Below are positions 9,483-17,084 of a DNA stretch of 64,000 nucleotides, one piece after another. Source of the stretch: Versatilivorator sp963663845. GTDB taxonomy: Bacteria > Acidobacteriota > Terriglobia > Versatilivoradales > Versatilivoraceae. Under the pieces are notes generated by a model, which saw only the letters and a program-made list of their open reading frames with translations, made no database searches and was not told the origin of the DNA. Made by a program: the position numbers and the translations under genes. The stretch covers positions 4,030,001 to 4,094,000 of the forward strand of contig OY760650.2 of assembly GCA_963663845.2 (NCBI GenBank), in the 5' to 3' direction. Numbering within the stretch: the first letter of the stretch is position 1; each line of letters begins with the position of its first letter.

Positions 9483-9685
9483 GGAGGGCGCCTCTCCCGT
9501 GGGTCTTGGTGGATCCCTCTTTTTTCTGTTTTTTTCAGGCAAACACTGTCCCCGCCCTGCCGTGCGGATCAAACGAGGGTGAAACACCCAATCGTCAATA
9601 AAGACGAACCACGAATGCACACGAATGGACACGAATACCGATGGACCTGCTTTGCTGCGACGACGTCATGGGAGGAAGCCCTTCC

Positions 9686-9885
9686 GGGAGCGCGGGCGTC
9701 CCGCCCGCACAACACTGGCACAGCTTCACCCCTCTCCTCCACCCGGGCTCGACCGGCAACGGCCCCACGATTCTGCTTGGGCCGAGCCCATGCGGTTCCC
9801 GCCGGCAGGGTGGCCGGGCGCCGCATCGCAGGGAAACTGAGCGGCACGCTACGGGAGTGCATGCGGGCGAGACGCCCGCGCTCCC
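9686..9885. repeat. TIR-bounded repeat core, copy 2
   Basis: A 200-bp copy with the inverted repeats at 9686-9708 and 9863-9885. The interior matches copy 1 except for a few changes (for example CTCCACCCGGGC for CTCCCACCTGG). Confidence 0.8.
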
Positions 9886-10088
9886 GGAGGGCGCCTCTCC
9901 CGTGGGTCTTGGTGGATCCCTCTTTTTTCTGTTTTTTTCAGGCAAACACTGTCCCCGCCCTGCCGTGCGGATCAAACGAGGGTGAAACACCCAATCGTCA
10001 ATAAAGACGAACCACGAATGCACACGAATGGACACGAAGACCGATGGACCTGCTTGGCTACGACGACGTCATGGGAGGAAGCCCTTCC

Positions 10089-10288
10089 GGGAGCGCGGGC
10101 GTCCCGCCCGCACAACACTGGCACAGCCTCACCCCTCTCCTCCACCCGGGCTCGACCGGCAACGGCCCCACGATTCCGCTTGGGCCGAGCCCATGCGGTT
10201 CCCGCCGGCAGGGCGACCGGGCGCCATATCGCAGGAAAACTGAGCGGCACGCTACGGGAGTGCATGCGGGCGGGACGCCCGCGCTCCC
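10089..10288. repeat. TIR-bounded repeat core, copy 3
   Basis: A 200-bp copy with inverted repeats at 10089-10111 and 10266-10288. Here the right arm (GCGGGCGGGACG) is an exact complement of the left, whereas copies 1 and 2 carry GAGACG. Confidence 0.8.
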
Positions 10289-10394
10289 GGAGGGCGCCTC
10301 TCCCGTGGGTCTTGGTGGATCCCTCTTTTTTTCAGGTAAATTGCCTGTCGAGCCGCTGAGCTCGCTCGCTCGATCCCGGAAAGGAGAGAACCTT

Positions 10395-10838
10395 GTGAAG
10401 AAATGTCGAATCCCAAGGGTGCCTCGACCGGAATCGGGGCCTTTCCTGAGTCGCCGCGCCTTTATTCAGGCCGGCGCCGGGTCCTCTCTGTTGGGAGCTG
10501 CCGGCGCCTGGATGGGGGGATGCGGGTCTGCCGGGAAATCCTCGGGCGGGCAGTGGCCGGTGATCGATTATGGTCAATCCTTCATCCGAGACCAAGAACC
10601 GACCTATCAAGTGGATACGGGGCCCATTGCCTTTCCCGACTTGAGCCGGCGCCATGAGCGTTTGCCTGACGCGCTGTCGTTGGCCTTCGTTGCGTTCAAC
10701 GCGCCTCACTTTGCCGATTTCGTGATCGAGGACGAGACCCCGATTCTCCAGGACGACCGGGAATTGACCCGGGTCCACCACTATTCGCGGATTTTAAGTC
10801 TGCCGGCAAGGAACAGAATCTTTGCCATTGAAGGATAG
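10395..10838 (+). CDS. Tat-signal exported protein, unknown function
   Basis: A 147-residue protein starting at GTG 10395 after AAGGAGAGAA (10381-10390). The N-terminus has a twin-arginine signal (SRRAFIQAGAGSSLLGAAGAWMGGC) with a possible lipidated cysteine at its end. The mature part (IAFPDLSRRHERLPDALSLAFVAFNAPHFADFVIEDE) has no family I know. The frame is open back through the repeat array, but that upstream part is repeat sequence. It sits 30 bp before the TIM-barrel lipoprotein gene, so they may be cotranscribed. Confidence 0.5.
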   Translation: MKKCRIPRVPRPESGPFLSRRAFIQAGAGSSLLGAAGAWMGGCGSAGKSSGGQWPVIDYGQSFIRDQEPTYQVDTGPIAFPDLSRRHERLPDALSLAFVAFNAPHFADFVIEDETPILQDDRELTRVHHYSRILSLPARNRIFAIEG

Positions 10839-10868
10839 AACCCGGCTCCGGGTGAAAGGGGTTTGTCC

Positions 10869-12485
10869 ATGAAACACATTTGGCCGGTGGCGGCGGTGTT
10901 CCTCATCCTTTGCGGAGGTTGTGCGGTCTCCGAGGAACCTTCAAAGGCGCCCGCGCAGGAACGCCGCATTCTATACAACAGCGATACCGGCAACGCCTTT
11001 GCCGAATTCTGGGGGAGCGGGGCTCCTCTGAGCGAGATGGACGCCGCAGCCGTCCGGAAGGTGGTGGCCCGGGGCGTCGACGAGCTGGCCCGGGCGGGAG
11101 TGGACACGCTGTCGATGGTGGTCAGCCACCGCTTTCATTCACTCTACGGGCCTTCCGACGTCCTGGAGGAACATTGGAGGCAAGCCGACAAGGGCGACGG
11201 TTATCGCTCCCTGCGGGAGGCCGGTGTGGATTTCCGGCAGTTGATGGCGGAACTGTCCCATCGCAGCGGCATGGAATTTCTTGGCTGCATCCGCATGAAC
11301 GACCGGCATGGCGGCCCGGTGGGACGGTTCATTGAAGAGAACCCTCAGTGGCATCTCAAGCTGCCCAGGGGGCCGGCCATCGACTTCGCTCCCGAACCGG
11401 TGCGGCAAAAGATGCTGGACTACATTGAAGAGCTGCTGGCGGCCGTTGACCTCGACGGGCTGGAACTGGACTACATGCGCTGGTGCCACATGTTCCCCCC
11501 GGGCCAGGGAGCCGGCAACGCCCACCTGCTGACCGACTTCATGCAGAAGACACGCACTCTGCTGGACGCCGCCGCCGAGCGAAGAGGCCGGGAACCCCTG
11601 GTCCTGGGCGTGCGCGTGCCCCAGACCCTGGAGGAGTGCGAGTTTCTCGGCTTCGACGTGGCCGCCTGGATTCAGCAGGGACTGGTCGATTTCGTGGTGC
11701 CCTCCGATTTCTTCTACACCGACCTCAACACCCGGGTGGAAGACTTCGTCAAGCTGGCCAAGGGAACCGACTGCCGGATCTATCCGGCCATCCACCCCAT
11801 CACCTATCGAGCAGACGACGTGGGGATCAACGACCTGTCTCACTACCGCGCAGCCGCCCGGAACTTCTACGCCTACGGGGCCTCCGGTGTGGAAGCCTAC
11901 AACTACCAGTATCACTGGGGGCGCCGCATCGGCCGCAACACGCCTTGGCCGGCATACCTGTGGCCGGCCGCCCTGGGTTACCTGGACCACTTGAAGGACC
12001 CGGAGGACATCGGCCGGCACGACCGGCACTACCGGTACTATCCGCTGTGGGAGGAAGGCGCGCCTACGGAAACCGGCCCCAAGGATGATCGGATCAGGCT
12101 GGACCGGGCGACGCCTGACCCGTCGGGCTCCCAGGCGTTTCGACTGGCCGAGGACCTGAGCGAGAAGCGCCTGCGGGCCACCCTGCAATTCAAGGCGGTG
12201 GGGCTGGCCGCGAACGAATCCCTGGAGATCGCGCTCAACGGGAATCCCGTACCGAACCCGCAGATCACCCGCCACTTGGACCAGGACGGACAGAACCGCT
12301 GGGAAGGCAAGGTGCTGCCCGCTTTCCACCTGTACATCCTCGATCTGGATGGCGGGTCGCCGAAACCGCTGCTGGCCCACGGAGACAACCGCCTCCAGGT
12401 TCGCCTGACGGGAAACAGCTCCCGGACCAGGGGCGAAGTGATCCTGGAGGAACTGGAGGTCTACGTCTACCGGAGGGGGAAATAG
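10869..12485 (+). CDS. Lipoprotein with glycoside-hydrolase-like TIM barrel
   Basis: A 538-residue protein with a signal of lipoprotein type (VAAVFLILCGGCAVSEE; cysteine 18 the likely lipid site). The core resembles putative glycosyl-hydrolase barrels: GVDTLSMVVSHRFHS, a central LDGLELDYMRWCHMF whose acidic residues sit where barrel glycosidases keep catalytic carboxylates, ACGVRVPQ-like strand VLGVRVPQ, then YAYGASGVEAYNYQYHWG. A C-terminal beta domain (residues ~400-538) includes ESLEIALNGNPVP. It is a paralogue of the minus-strand protein at 15342-17054, which shares the layout and the same C-terminal ELNGKELP-type module. The substrate is unknown. Confidence 0.65.
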   Translation: MKHIWPVAAVFLILCGGCAVSEEPSKAPAQERRILYNSDTGNAFAEFWGSGAPLSEMDAAAVRKVVARGVDELARAGVDTLSMVVSHRFHSLYGPSDVLEEHWRQADKGDGYRSLREAGVDFRQLMAELSHRSGMEFLGCIRMNDRHGGPVGRFIEENPQWHLKLPRGPAIDFAPEPVRQKMLDYIEELLAAVDLDGLELDYMRWCHMFPPGQGAGNAHLLTDFMQKTRTLLDAAAERRGREPLVLGVRVPQTLEECEFLGFDVAAWIQQGLVDFVVPSDFFYTDLNTRVEDFVKLAKGTDCRIYPAIHPITYRADDVGINDLSHYRAAARNFYAYGASGVEAYNYQYHWGRRIGRNTPWPAYLWPAALGYLDHLKDPEDIGRHDRHYRYYPLWEEGAPTETGPKDDRIRLDRATPDPSGSQAFRLAEDLSEKRLRATLQFKAVGLAANESLEIALNGNPVPNPQITRHLDQDGQNRWEGKVLPAFHLYILDLDGGSPKPLLAHGDNRLQVRLTGNSSRTRGEVILEELEVYVYRRGK

Positions 12486-12511
12486 TCCGGAGCCGGCTGG
12501 GGAACAGGCTG

Positions 12512-13393
12512 ATGAGTGCAGTGCGGCCAGTACTGTTGGGCTGGTTGACCGTCATGCTGTTGGCGGTCCAACCGGCGGCGAAAAATCCCTCTCTGGGCCA
12601 AAGCGGGTTTTTCACAACCAGCGACGGGGTCCGGCTGCACTATCTCCAGTCCGGTCAGGGGCGCAGCATTGTTTTTGTCCCGGGTTGGACCATGCCTGCC
12701 TGGATCTGGGAACACCAGATCGCCCACTTTTCCCGGCACTATCGCGTCGTCGCCTTCAGTCCTCGCTCACACGGCGATTCGGAGCGGGTGACGGATGGAC
12801 ACTACCCGAACCGGCTGGCCCGGGACATCCGGGAGTTGACCCGGCACCTGGAGCTGTCCCGGACCGTCCTGGTGGGATGGTCGATGGGAGCCTTGCAGGT
12901 CTTGACCGCCGTGGAGCAGTTCGGGACCGGGTGGCTCAGCGCGGTGGTCCTGGTTGACGAGGTGCTGGGATATCCCCCCAACGCCTGGATCGATTCCCGA
13001 CGCCGGGGGAAGGGAAGTCTGGAGCTGCAAGCCGATCGCAAGGGAGTGACCGATCGCTTCGTACGGAGCATGTACAAGCGGCCGCAGCCGGAGGCCTACC
13101 TTCAGAGAATCATGGCCGCCTCCCTGCGGACCCCGACCAATACGGCGGTCACCTTGGGCGCCAGTTTCTCGGCGGTGGGGGACTGGCGCAAGATCCTGCC
13201 CGACATCGACCGACCTCTCCTCTTTGTGGTGACCGATCCGCAGAGGAAACAGGCGGAAGGGTTGTCGGCCGACGTTCCTTCAGCCCGGGTGGAGGTCTTC
13301 GAGCGGGCCGGTCACGCCTTGTTCGTCGACGAGCCCGACCGCTTCAACCGTCTCCTGGAGGACTTCCTGATCCAGGCCGGTTTGGGTCCATGA
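12512..13393 (+). CDS. Alpha/beta hydrolase
   Basis: A 293-residue alpha/beta-hydrolase with an N-terminal hydrophobic signal (VLLGWLTVMLLAVQPAA). The nucleophile is S124 in VGWSMGAL, the oxyanion segment is FVPGWTMPAWIW, and the catalytic histidine is H268 in AGHALFVDEPDRF. Single-substrate esterase, lipase or haloperoxidase-like activity cannot be told apart from sequence. It starts 26 bp after the lipoprotein gene and converges on the CocE-type hydrolase gene, 16 bp away. Confidence 0.85.
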   Translation: MSAVRPVLLGWLTVMLLAVQPAAKNPSLGQSGFFTTSDGVRLHYLQSGQGRSIVFVPGWTMPAWIWEHQIAHFSRHYRVVAFSPRSHGDSERVTDGHYPNRLARDIRELTRHLELSRTVLVGWSMGALQVLTAVEQFGTGWLSAVVLVDEVLGYPPNAWIDSRRRGKGSLELQADRKGVTDRFVRSMYKRPQPEAYLQRIMAASLRTPTNTAVTLGASFSAVGDWRKILPDIDRPLLFVVTDPQRKQAEGLSADVPSARVEVFERAGHALFVDEPDRFNRLLEDFLIQAGLGP

Positions 13394-13409
13394 AGCGATT
13401 CCGGGCGGT

Positions 13410-15257
13410 TCATTCAGCCGGGATGATGGGAAGAAGCAAGTGTGAAGGGTGCTCGGCGGAGTGATGGATGGTCTGTTGCGCCGGCCTGGTGTCTGCGCCG
13501 GCGCCAAACGCCTCTCCGGTGTTGGGGTTGCGGTCGAACTGGGGAAAGTGGCTGCTGGTCAGGTCCAGGCGGATGCGGTGGCCGGGCAGGAAGGCGTTGC
13601 TGGTGTCGACCATGTCGATGGTGAGGATATAGACTCGATTCTCCTGGAGGGGCTCGGGGAGGCCGGGACCGTTGCGGTAGCGGGCTCTCAGGATGCCCTC
13701 GGCGACGTTGATGGCCTTGCCGTCGGGGTGGACGTCCACCAGCTTGGCCACGAAGTCGGTGTCGGGAGCGTCGGAAGCAGCATGGAGCACCAGCTTGACG
13801 GGCCCGGTCACCTCCACTTCCTCCTGCAGGATATCGGTGGTGTAGACCAGCACGTCGCGGCGTTGCTCGATGGGTCGCTGATCCACCGGTCCTGCCGGCG
13901 TGGGAGTGCCGCAGCAGTTGTTGCCGCCCAGGCTGGGCACGGGATTGTCGGGATCGTAGAGGTAGCGGTCGACCGGAGAGTCCGCGGCAGGAGTGTTCCA
14001 GCCCAGGCGCCCGTCGCCCCGTGAGCTGTTGGCCCCGCCGTCGCTGTCCAGGTAGAGCTTCCGGTACCGGGTTCCGGGCAGCGGGTACTCCTTCTCGAAT
14101 CGCCATCGATTCCGGCCCATGACGAAGATCTTGACCGGGGTCTCCTGGTCCAGCCCGTCTCTTCCCTGCAGCCAGTAGTCGAACCAGCGGAGCTGCACGG
14201 CCATGACGTCTACCGGGGCTTCGGGGCCGAAGTCCACCTCACCGGTGGTTCGCGAGGGGCCGTGCCCCCAAGGTCCCACGATCATTTGACTCTGCCGGCG
14301 GGCCACCTCCGATCCCCCTCGCTCCCTCATGCCCACGTAGCCGTCGACGGTGCCCTGGGTGAAGATATCGAACCAGCCGCCGAAGTTGTGCACCGGAATC
14401 GTGATCTTCTCGAACTGTTCGGTTGCGTTGAGCTGCTTCCAGTAGTCGTCGTAGTCGGGATGCCCGATCCACTGGTCGTAGAACCGGGCCTGCCGGCCCA
14501 GCAGCCGCTGCATGTCCAGCAGAGGCAGGTGCCAGACCACCCGGTCGTAGCCGAGGTTGTCGGAGCCGCCATCGCTCCAGTGCAGGCGAGGGTTCTGTCC
14601 GATGCGGGATTCCTGTCGGACCGCGCCCCAGCCGAAGTTGAAGGACAGCCGCCAGCCTCCGTTGAGGGTCACGAAGTCGTGGTAGGGGCTGGTCGAGGCC
14701 ACGTCGGGGAAGATGGTGACCAGGTGGGGAGGCGCCTCCTTGGCGGCCTGCCACTGCACCAGTCCCAGGTAGGACTTGCCCTGCATGCCCACCTTGCCGT
14801 TGGACCAGGGTTGGCGGGCAGCCCACTCGACGGTGTCGTAGCCGTCCTGGGCTTCGTGGCGGAACGGGTCCCAACGCCCTTCCGACTCGTAGCGTCCCCG
14901 CACGTCCTGAATCACGAAGACGTAGCCCCGCCTGGAAAAGAATTTCGGCTCCGGTCGAGCCTCGGCGCTGTAGGGAGTGCGGGCCACCAGCACCGGATAG
15001 CGACCCTCGGCCACAGGACGATAGACGTCTGCATAGAGAATGGTCCCGTCCCGCATGGGGACAGGCACGCGGTTCTCCAGGCGGATGTCGTTGCGAGGAG
15101 GATCAGAGACGGGAAAGCGGGAATCCGATCCCAAAAGCGCCAGGGCCGGCCAGAAGCACGCGCAAAGGATCAGCCCAATCAGGAGGGATCTCGTCTCGAT
15201 CCTCTCAAGGTACTTCCCTTGCTTAACGTGTCGATCAAGTAGCTCTGCACTCTCCAC
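13410..15257 (-). CDS. CocE/NonD family hydrolase (X-Pro dipeptidyl-peptidase S15-like)
   Basis: A serine hydrolase of about 615 residues. A signal or anchor at residues ~24-43 (LLIGLILCACFWPALALLG) precedes the S15 domain: VFVIQDVRGRYESEGRW, nucleophile S162 in GKSYLG, then GPWGHGPSRT with the probable catalytic histidine. The C-terminal jelly-roll (X-Pro DAP C) domain includes DTDFVAKLVDVHPDGKAINV and GHRIRLDLTSSHFP. The GTG start at 15257 lies inside a CTCTCCA repeat, so the true start is uncertain by some 20 residues. Likely cleaves esters or amides in the periplasm; the substrate is unknown. Confidence 0.85.
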   Translation of the reverse strand: MESAELLDRHVKQGKYLERIETRSLLIGLILCACFWPALALLGSDSRFPVSDPPRNDIRLENRVPVPMRDGTILYADVYRPVAEGRYPVLVARTPYSAEARPEPKFFSRRGYVFVIQDVRGRYESEGRWDPFRHEAQDGYDTVEWAARQPWSNGKVGMQGKSYLGLVQWQAAKEAPPHLVTIFPDVASTSPYHDFVTLNGGWRLSFNFGWGAVRQESRIGQNPRLHWSDGGSDNLGYDRVVWHLPLLDMQRLLGRQARFYDQWIGHPDYDDYWKQLNATEQFEKITIPVHNFGGWFDIFTQGTVDGYVGMRERGGSEVARRQSQMIVGPWGHGPSRTTGEVDFGPEAPVDVMAVQLRWFDYWLQGRDGLDQETPVKIFVMGRNRWRFEKEYPLPGTRYRKLYLDSDGGANSSRGDGRLGWNTPAADSPVDRYLYDPDNPVPSLGGNNCCGTPTPAGPVDQRPIEQRRDVLVYTTDILQEEVEVTGPVKLVLHAASDAPDTDFVAKLVDVHPDGKAINVAEGILRARYRNGPGLPEPLQENRVYILTIDMVDTSNAFLPGHRIRLDLTSSHFPQFDRNPNTGEAFGAGADTRPAQQTIHHSAEHPSHLLLPIIPAE

Positions 15258-15272
15258 TCTCCACTCTCCACT
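15243..15272. repeat. ACTCTCC heptamer microsatellite
   Basis: Four imperfect copies of the 7-bp unit ACTCTCC lie across the start of the CocE-type gene. They make its start codon ambiguous. Confidence 0.7.
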
Positions 15273-15286
15273 TTTTACCTACCCGC

Positions 15287-15312
15287 GCCGCCGTCCCATG
15301 CGACGGGGCGGC
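15287..15312 (-). terminator. GC-rich hairpin between two minus-strand genes
   Basis: CCGTC (15291-15295) pairs with GACGG (15302-15306), extended by GCCG/CGGC after a 2-base bulge, with loop CCATGC. It lies downstream of the gene ending at 15342 and upstream of the CocE-type gene. No T-run follows on the minus strand, so it could be an RNA structure rather than a canonical terminator. Confidence 0.3.
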
Positions 15313-15341
15313 TGAAACAGGGCAAAACGCAGGTGTTTCAC

Positions 15342-17054
15342 TCAATACTCGATCGGCTTGCGCTCGAAGTGCCGGTGCAATCGGTACTCGATGAAGCAGT
15401 CCACGTCGTAAAGCGACAGGTTCAGGGAGATGCCGGGATCTCTCTTCAGCAGCGCCACCTTCACCCGGTTCTTGCCCTTTTTGGGGAACCGGTCCGGCCC
15501 CAGGGTGTAGTCGAAGGCGTAGCCGTAGGGTCCGACGGCGCCCCCGCGGATGAGCCGGTAGGTCATGTCCACCTTCTGCAGGATGGAGTCGGGCAACTCC
15601 TTGCCGTTCAGCTCGATGCGCACCTGGTCGTAGTGGGGCTGGTAGTTGGAGAGCCGCACCCGCAACTTCACCGACTTGACCCGGCCCAGAGCGTGCCAGC
15701 GGGCGAGGTCGTCGGCGACCTTGAAAGACACCTGAGTCTCCTCTCCCTGGAGCAGTTCCTTGGGAAGGGGGGTGGAACGTCCCGGCCACCAGGCCATCGA
15801 GGCAGAGCTGCGGCGGGTCGAGCGAACGTGGTAGTGCTTGTCGGCCGTGGCCAACAGCTCCGGATGCCCCAGCAGACGCAGCGTGTCGTATTCCTGGGCC
15901 GTCCAGGGCCATCCGTTGGGAGTCCAGTGGTGGTCGCCGATACCGAAGCCGTCAGCGCCCTGGGCATAGGTGTTGGCGGCGGCCGCCCAGATCATGGTGG
16001 GGGTGGAGTAGCGGGCCAACTGTCTTCCCAGGGTGTTGTGGAAGGCGTAGAGCACCCGGCAGCCGGTGCCCCGGGTCAACTCGACCACCGGCTTGAGGTT
16101 CAGGTCCTGGTCCATGGTCTCGTCCTCGCCATGGCTGCTGACGCAGAACAGGCCGTCCACCAGCTTCTCCGAAACCCATCCGGGAACTTCGTATCCCATG
16201 GTCTTCCAGGCGTCGGGGTGGGCCGGAACCCGGGCGTAAATGCGCTTGCGACGCCCCTGGGCCTTTTGGGCCTTGTCGGCCACCCGGCGCAGGTCCCGGA
16301 TCCATTGGGTCATGATGGGGGCCAGTTGGCCGGCCTGGTCGAAGCGGCAGAATGGGGGATTGGAAGTGAGGTTGAGCTCGATGCCGTCGGTCTCATAGCG
16401 GGACAGCAGCTCCTCGAAGACCCGAAACCGTTCCTGCCGGACCTCGGCGTGCATGAAGCTGAAGCGGCTGGTGGGGAGCCCCTCGGCTCTCGGGTCGGCG
16501 TCGGGACCCACGTGAAACTGGGGATTGTCCAGCGCAAAGGCCGACCAGCGTCCCAGGCCCTCCTGCTCCGCCCGCGTGCCGCCGTGCAGGCTCACCCAGG
16601 CGCTGGCCAGCATCAGGATGCCGGTCTCGTGACAGCGGTCGCAGAGGATCTTCATGGGATCGAGGCCGTCGTCGACCATCTGGCGCAGGATCCTCCCGGC
16701 CCGGTACCAGACGTAGTGGGTCCATTTATTGACCACGGCGCCCCACATGTCGGCCACCTTGCTGTCGTAGAGCATGGTGCCGCCCTCGACTCCGGCAAAG
16801 TAGACCAGGGTGTCCACCCCGCTGGATGCCATCTGGTCCACCGTGTAGGCATGAGGCTCGGGGGTAAAGGGAGGCTCCATCTGGTAGAGGCCTCCGGCGT
16901 GACGCCCGTCGTCGAACAGAAACACCTTGGGTTCGCGGTCGGACACCGGCTCATGCTTGCCGTGGTGTTCGGGGGAGGCAGCCGCCGCCAGAGGCGCGGC
17001 CAACGTGCCGGGCGCCAGGCTCCCCATGGTTTGCAGGAAGTGTCTGCGTTTCAT
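15342..17054 (-). CDS. Tat-exported glycoside-hydrolase-like TIM-barrel protein
   Basis: A 570-residue protein with a Tat-type signal (MKRRHFLQTMGSLAPGTLAAPLAAAA). It parallels the lipoprotein at 10869-12485: SSGVDTLVYFAG; ILMLASAWVSLHGG; YETDGIELNLTSNPPF at the likely catalytic strand; IYARVPAHPDAWKTMGYEVPGW; CRVLYAFHNTLGRQ; TYAQGADGFGIGDHHW; and a C-terminal beta domain with VRIELNGKELPDSIL. The two are probably ancient duplicates with different export routes. The catalytic pair cannot be assigned from sequence alone. It is followed 27 bp upstream by the FG-GAP gene on the same strand, so the two may be expressed together. Confidence 0.7.
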   Translation of the reverse strand: MKRRHFLQTMGSLAPGTLAAPLAAAASPEHHGKHEPVSDREPKVFLFDDGRHAGGLYQMEPPFTPEPHAYTVDQMASSGVDTLVYFAGVEGGTMLYDSKVADMWGAVVNKWTHYVWYRAGRILRQMVDDGLDPMKILCDRCHETGILMLASAWVSLHGGTRAEQEGLGRWSAFALDNPQFHVGPDADPRAEGLPTSRFSFMHAEVRQERFRVFEELLSRYETDGIELNLTSNPPFCRFDQAGQLAPIMTQWIRDLRRVADKAQKAQGRRKRIYARVPAHPDAWKTMGYEVPGWVSEKLVDGLFCVSSHGEDETMDQDLNLKPVVELTRGTGCRVLYAFHNTLGRQLARYSTPTMIWAAAANTYAQGADGFGIGDHHWTPNGWPWTAQEYDTLRLLGHPELLATADKHYHVRSTRRSSASMAWWPGRSTPLPKELLQGEETQVSFKVADDLARWHALGRVKSVKLRVRLSNYQPHYDQVRIELNGKELPDSILQKVDMTYRLIRGGAVGPYGYAFDYTLGPDRFPKKGKNRVKVALLKRDPGISLNLSLYDVDCFIEYRLHRHFERKPIEY

Positions 17055-17084
17055 TGATTGGTCCTCGTTCCCCTTCTGTTGGAA

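Larger units (their letters stand above)
9201..10338. repeat. Tandem array of three ~402-bp repeat units
   Basis: The block beginning GACGAACCACGAATGCACAC recurs at 9201, 9603 and 10006, giving periods of 402 and 403 bp. Each unit has an ACACGAAT array, a GC-rich inverted-repeat core (see the three core entries) and a tail (GGTCTTGGTGGATCCCTC then a T-rich run). Units 1 and 2 continue into GCCCTGCCGTGCGGATCAAACGAGG; unit 3 is cut short after the T-run. Units are nearly identical, implying recent tandem duplication. The open frames inside are conserved repeat sequence in all frames, not genes. Confidence 0.9.

Noticed and set aside
9201..10338. CRISPR array
   Set aside because: Units are ~402 bp and repeat in full, with no short repeat-spacer pattern and no cas genes nearby.
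9223..10359. Several overlapping open frames in the repeat array with SAGVPPAQHWHS or RGRPART-type sequence
   Set aside because: They repeat in every unit and in most frames because the GC-rich palindrome lacks stop codons. No ribosome site or codon pattern supports them.
13410..15257. Cocaine-esterase identity for the CocE/NonD protein
   Set aside because: The family name reflects the fold and catalytic triad; substrate specificity cannot be read from this sequence.
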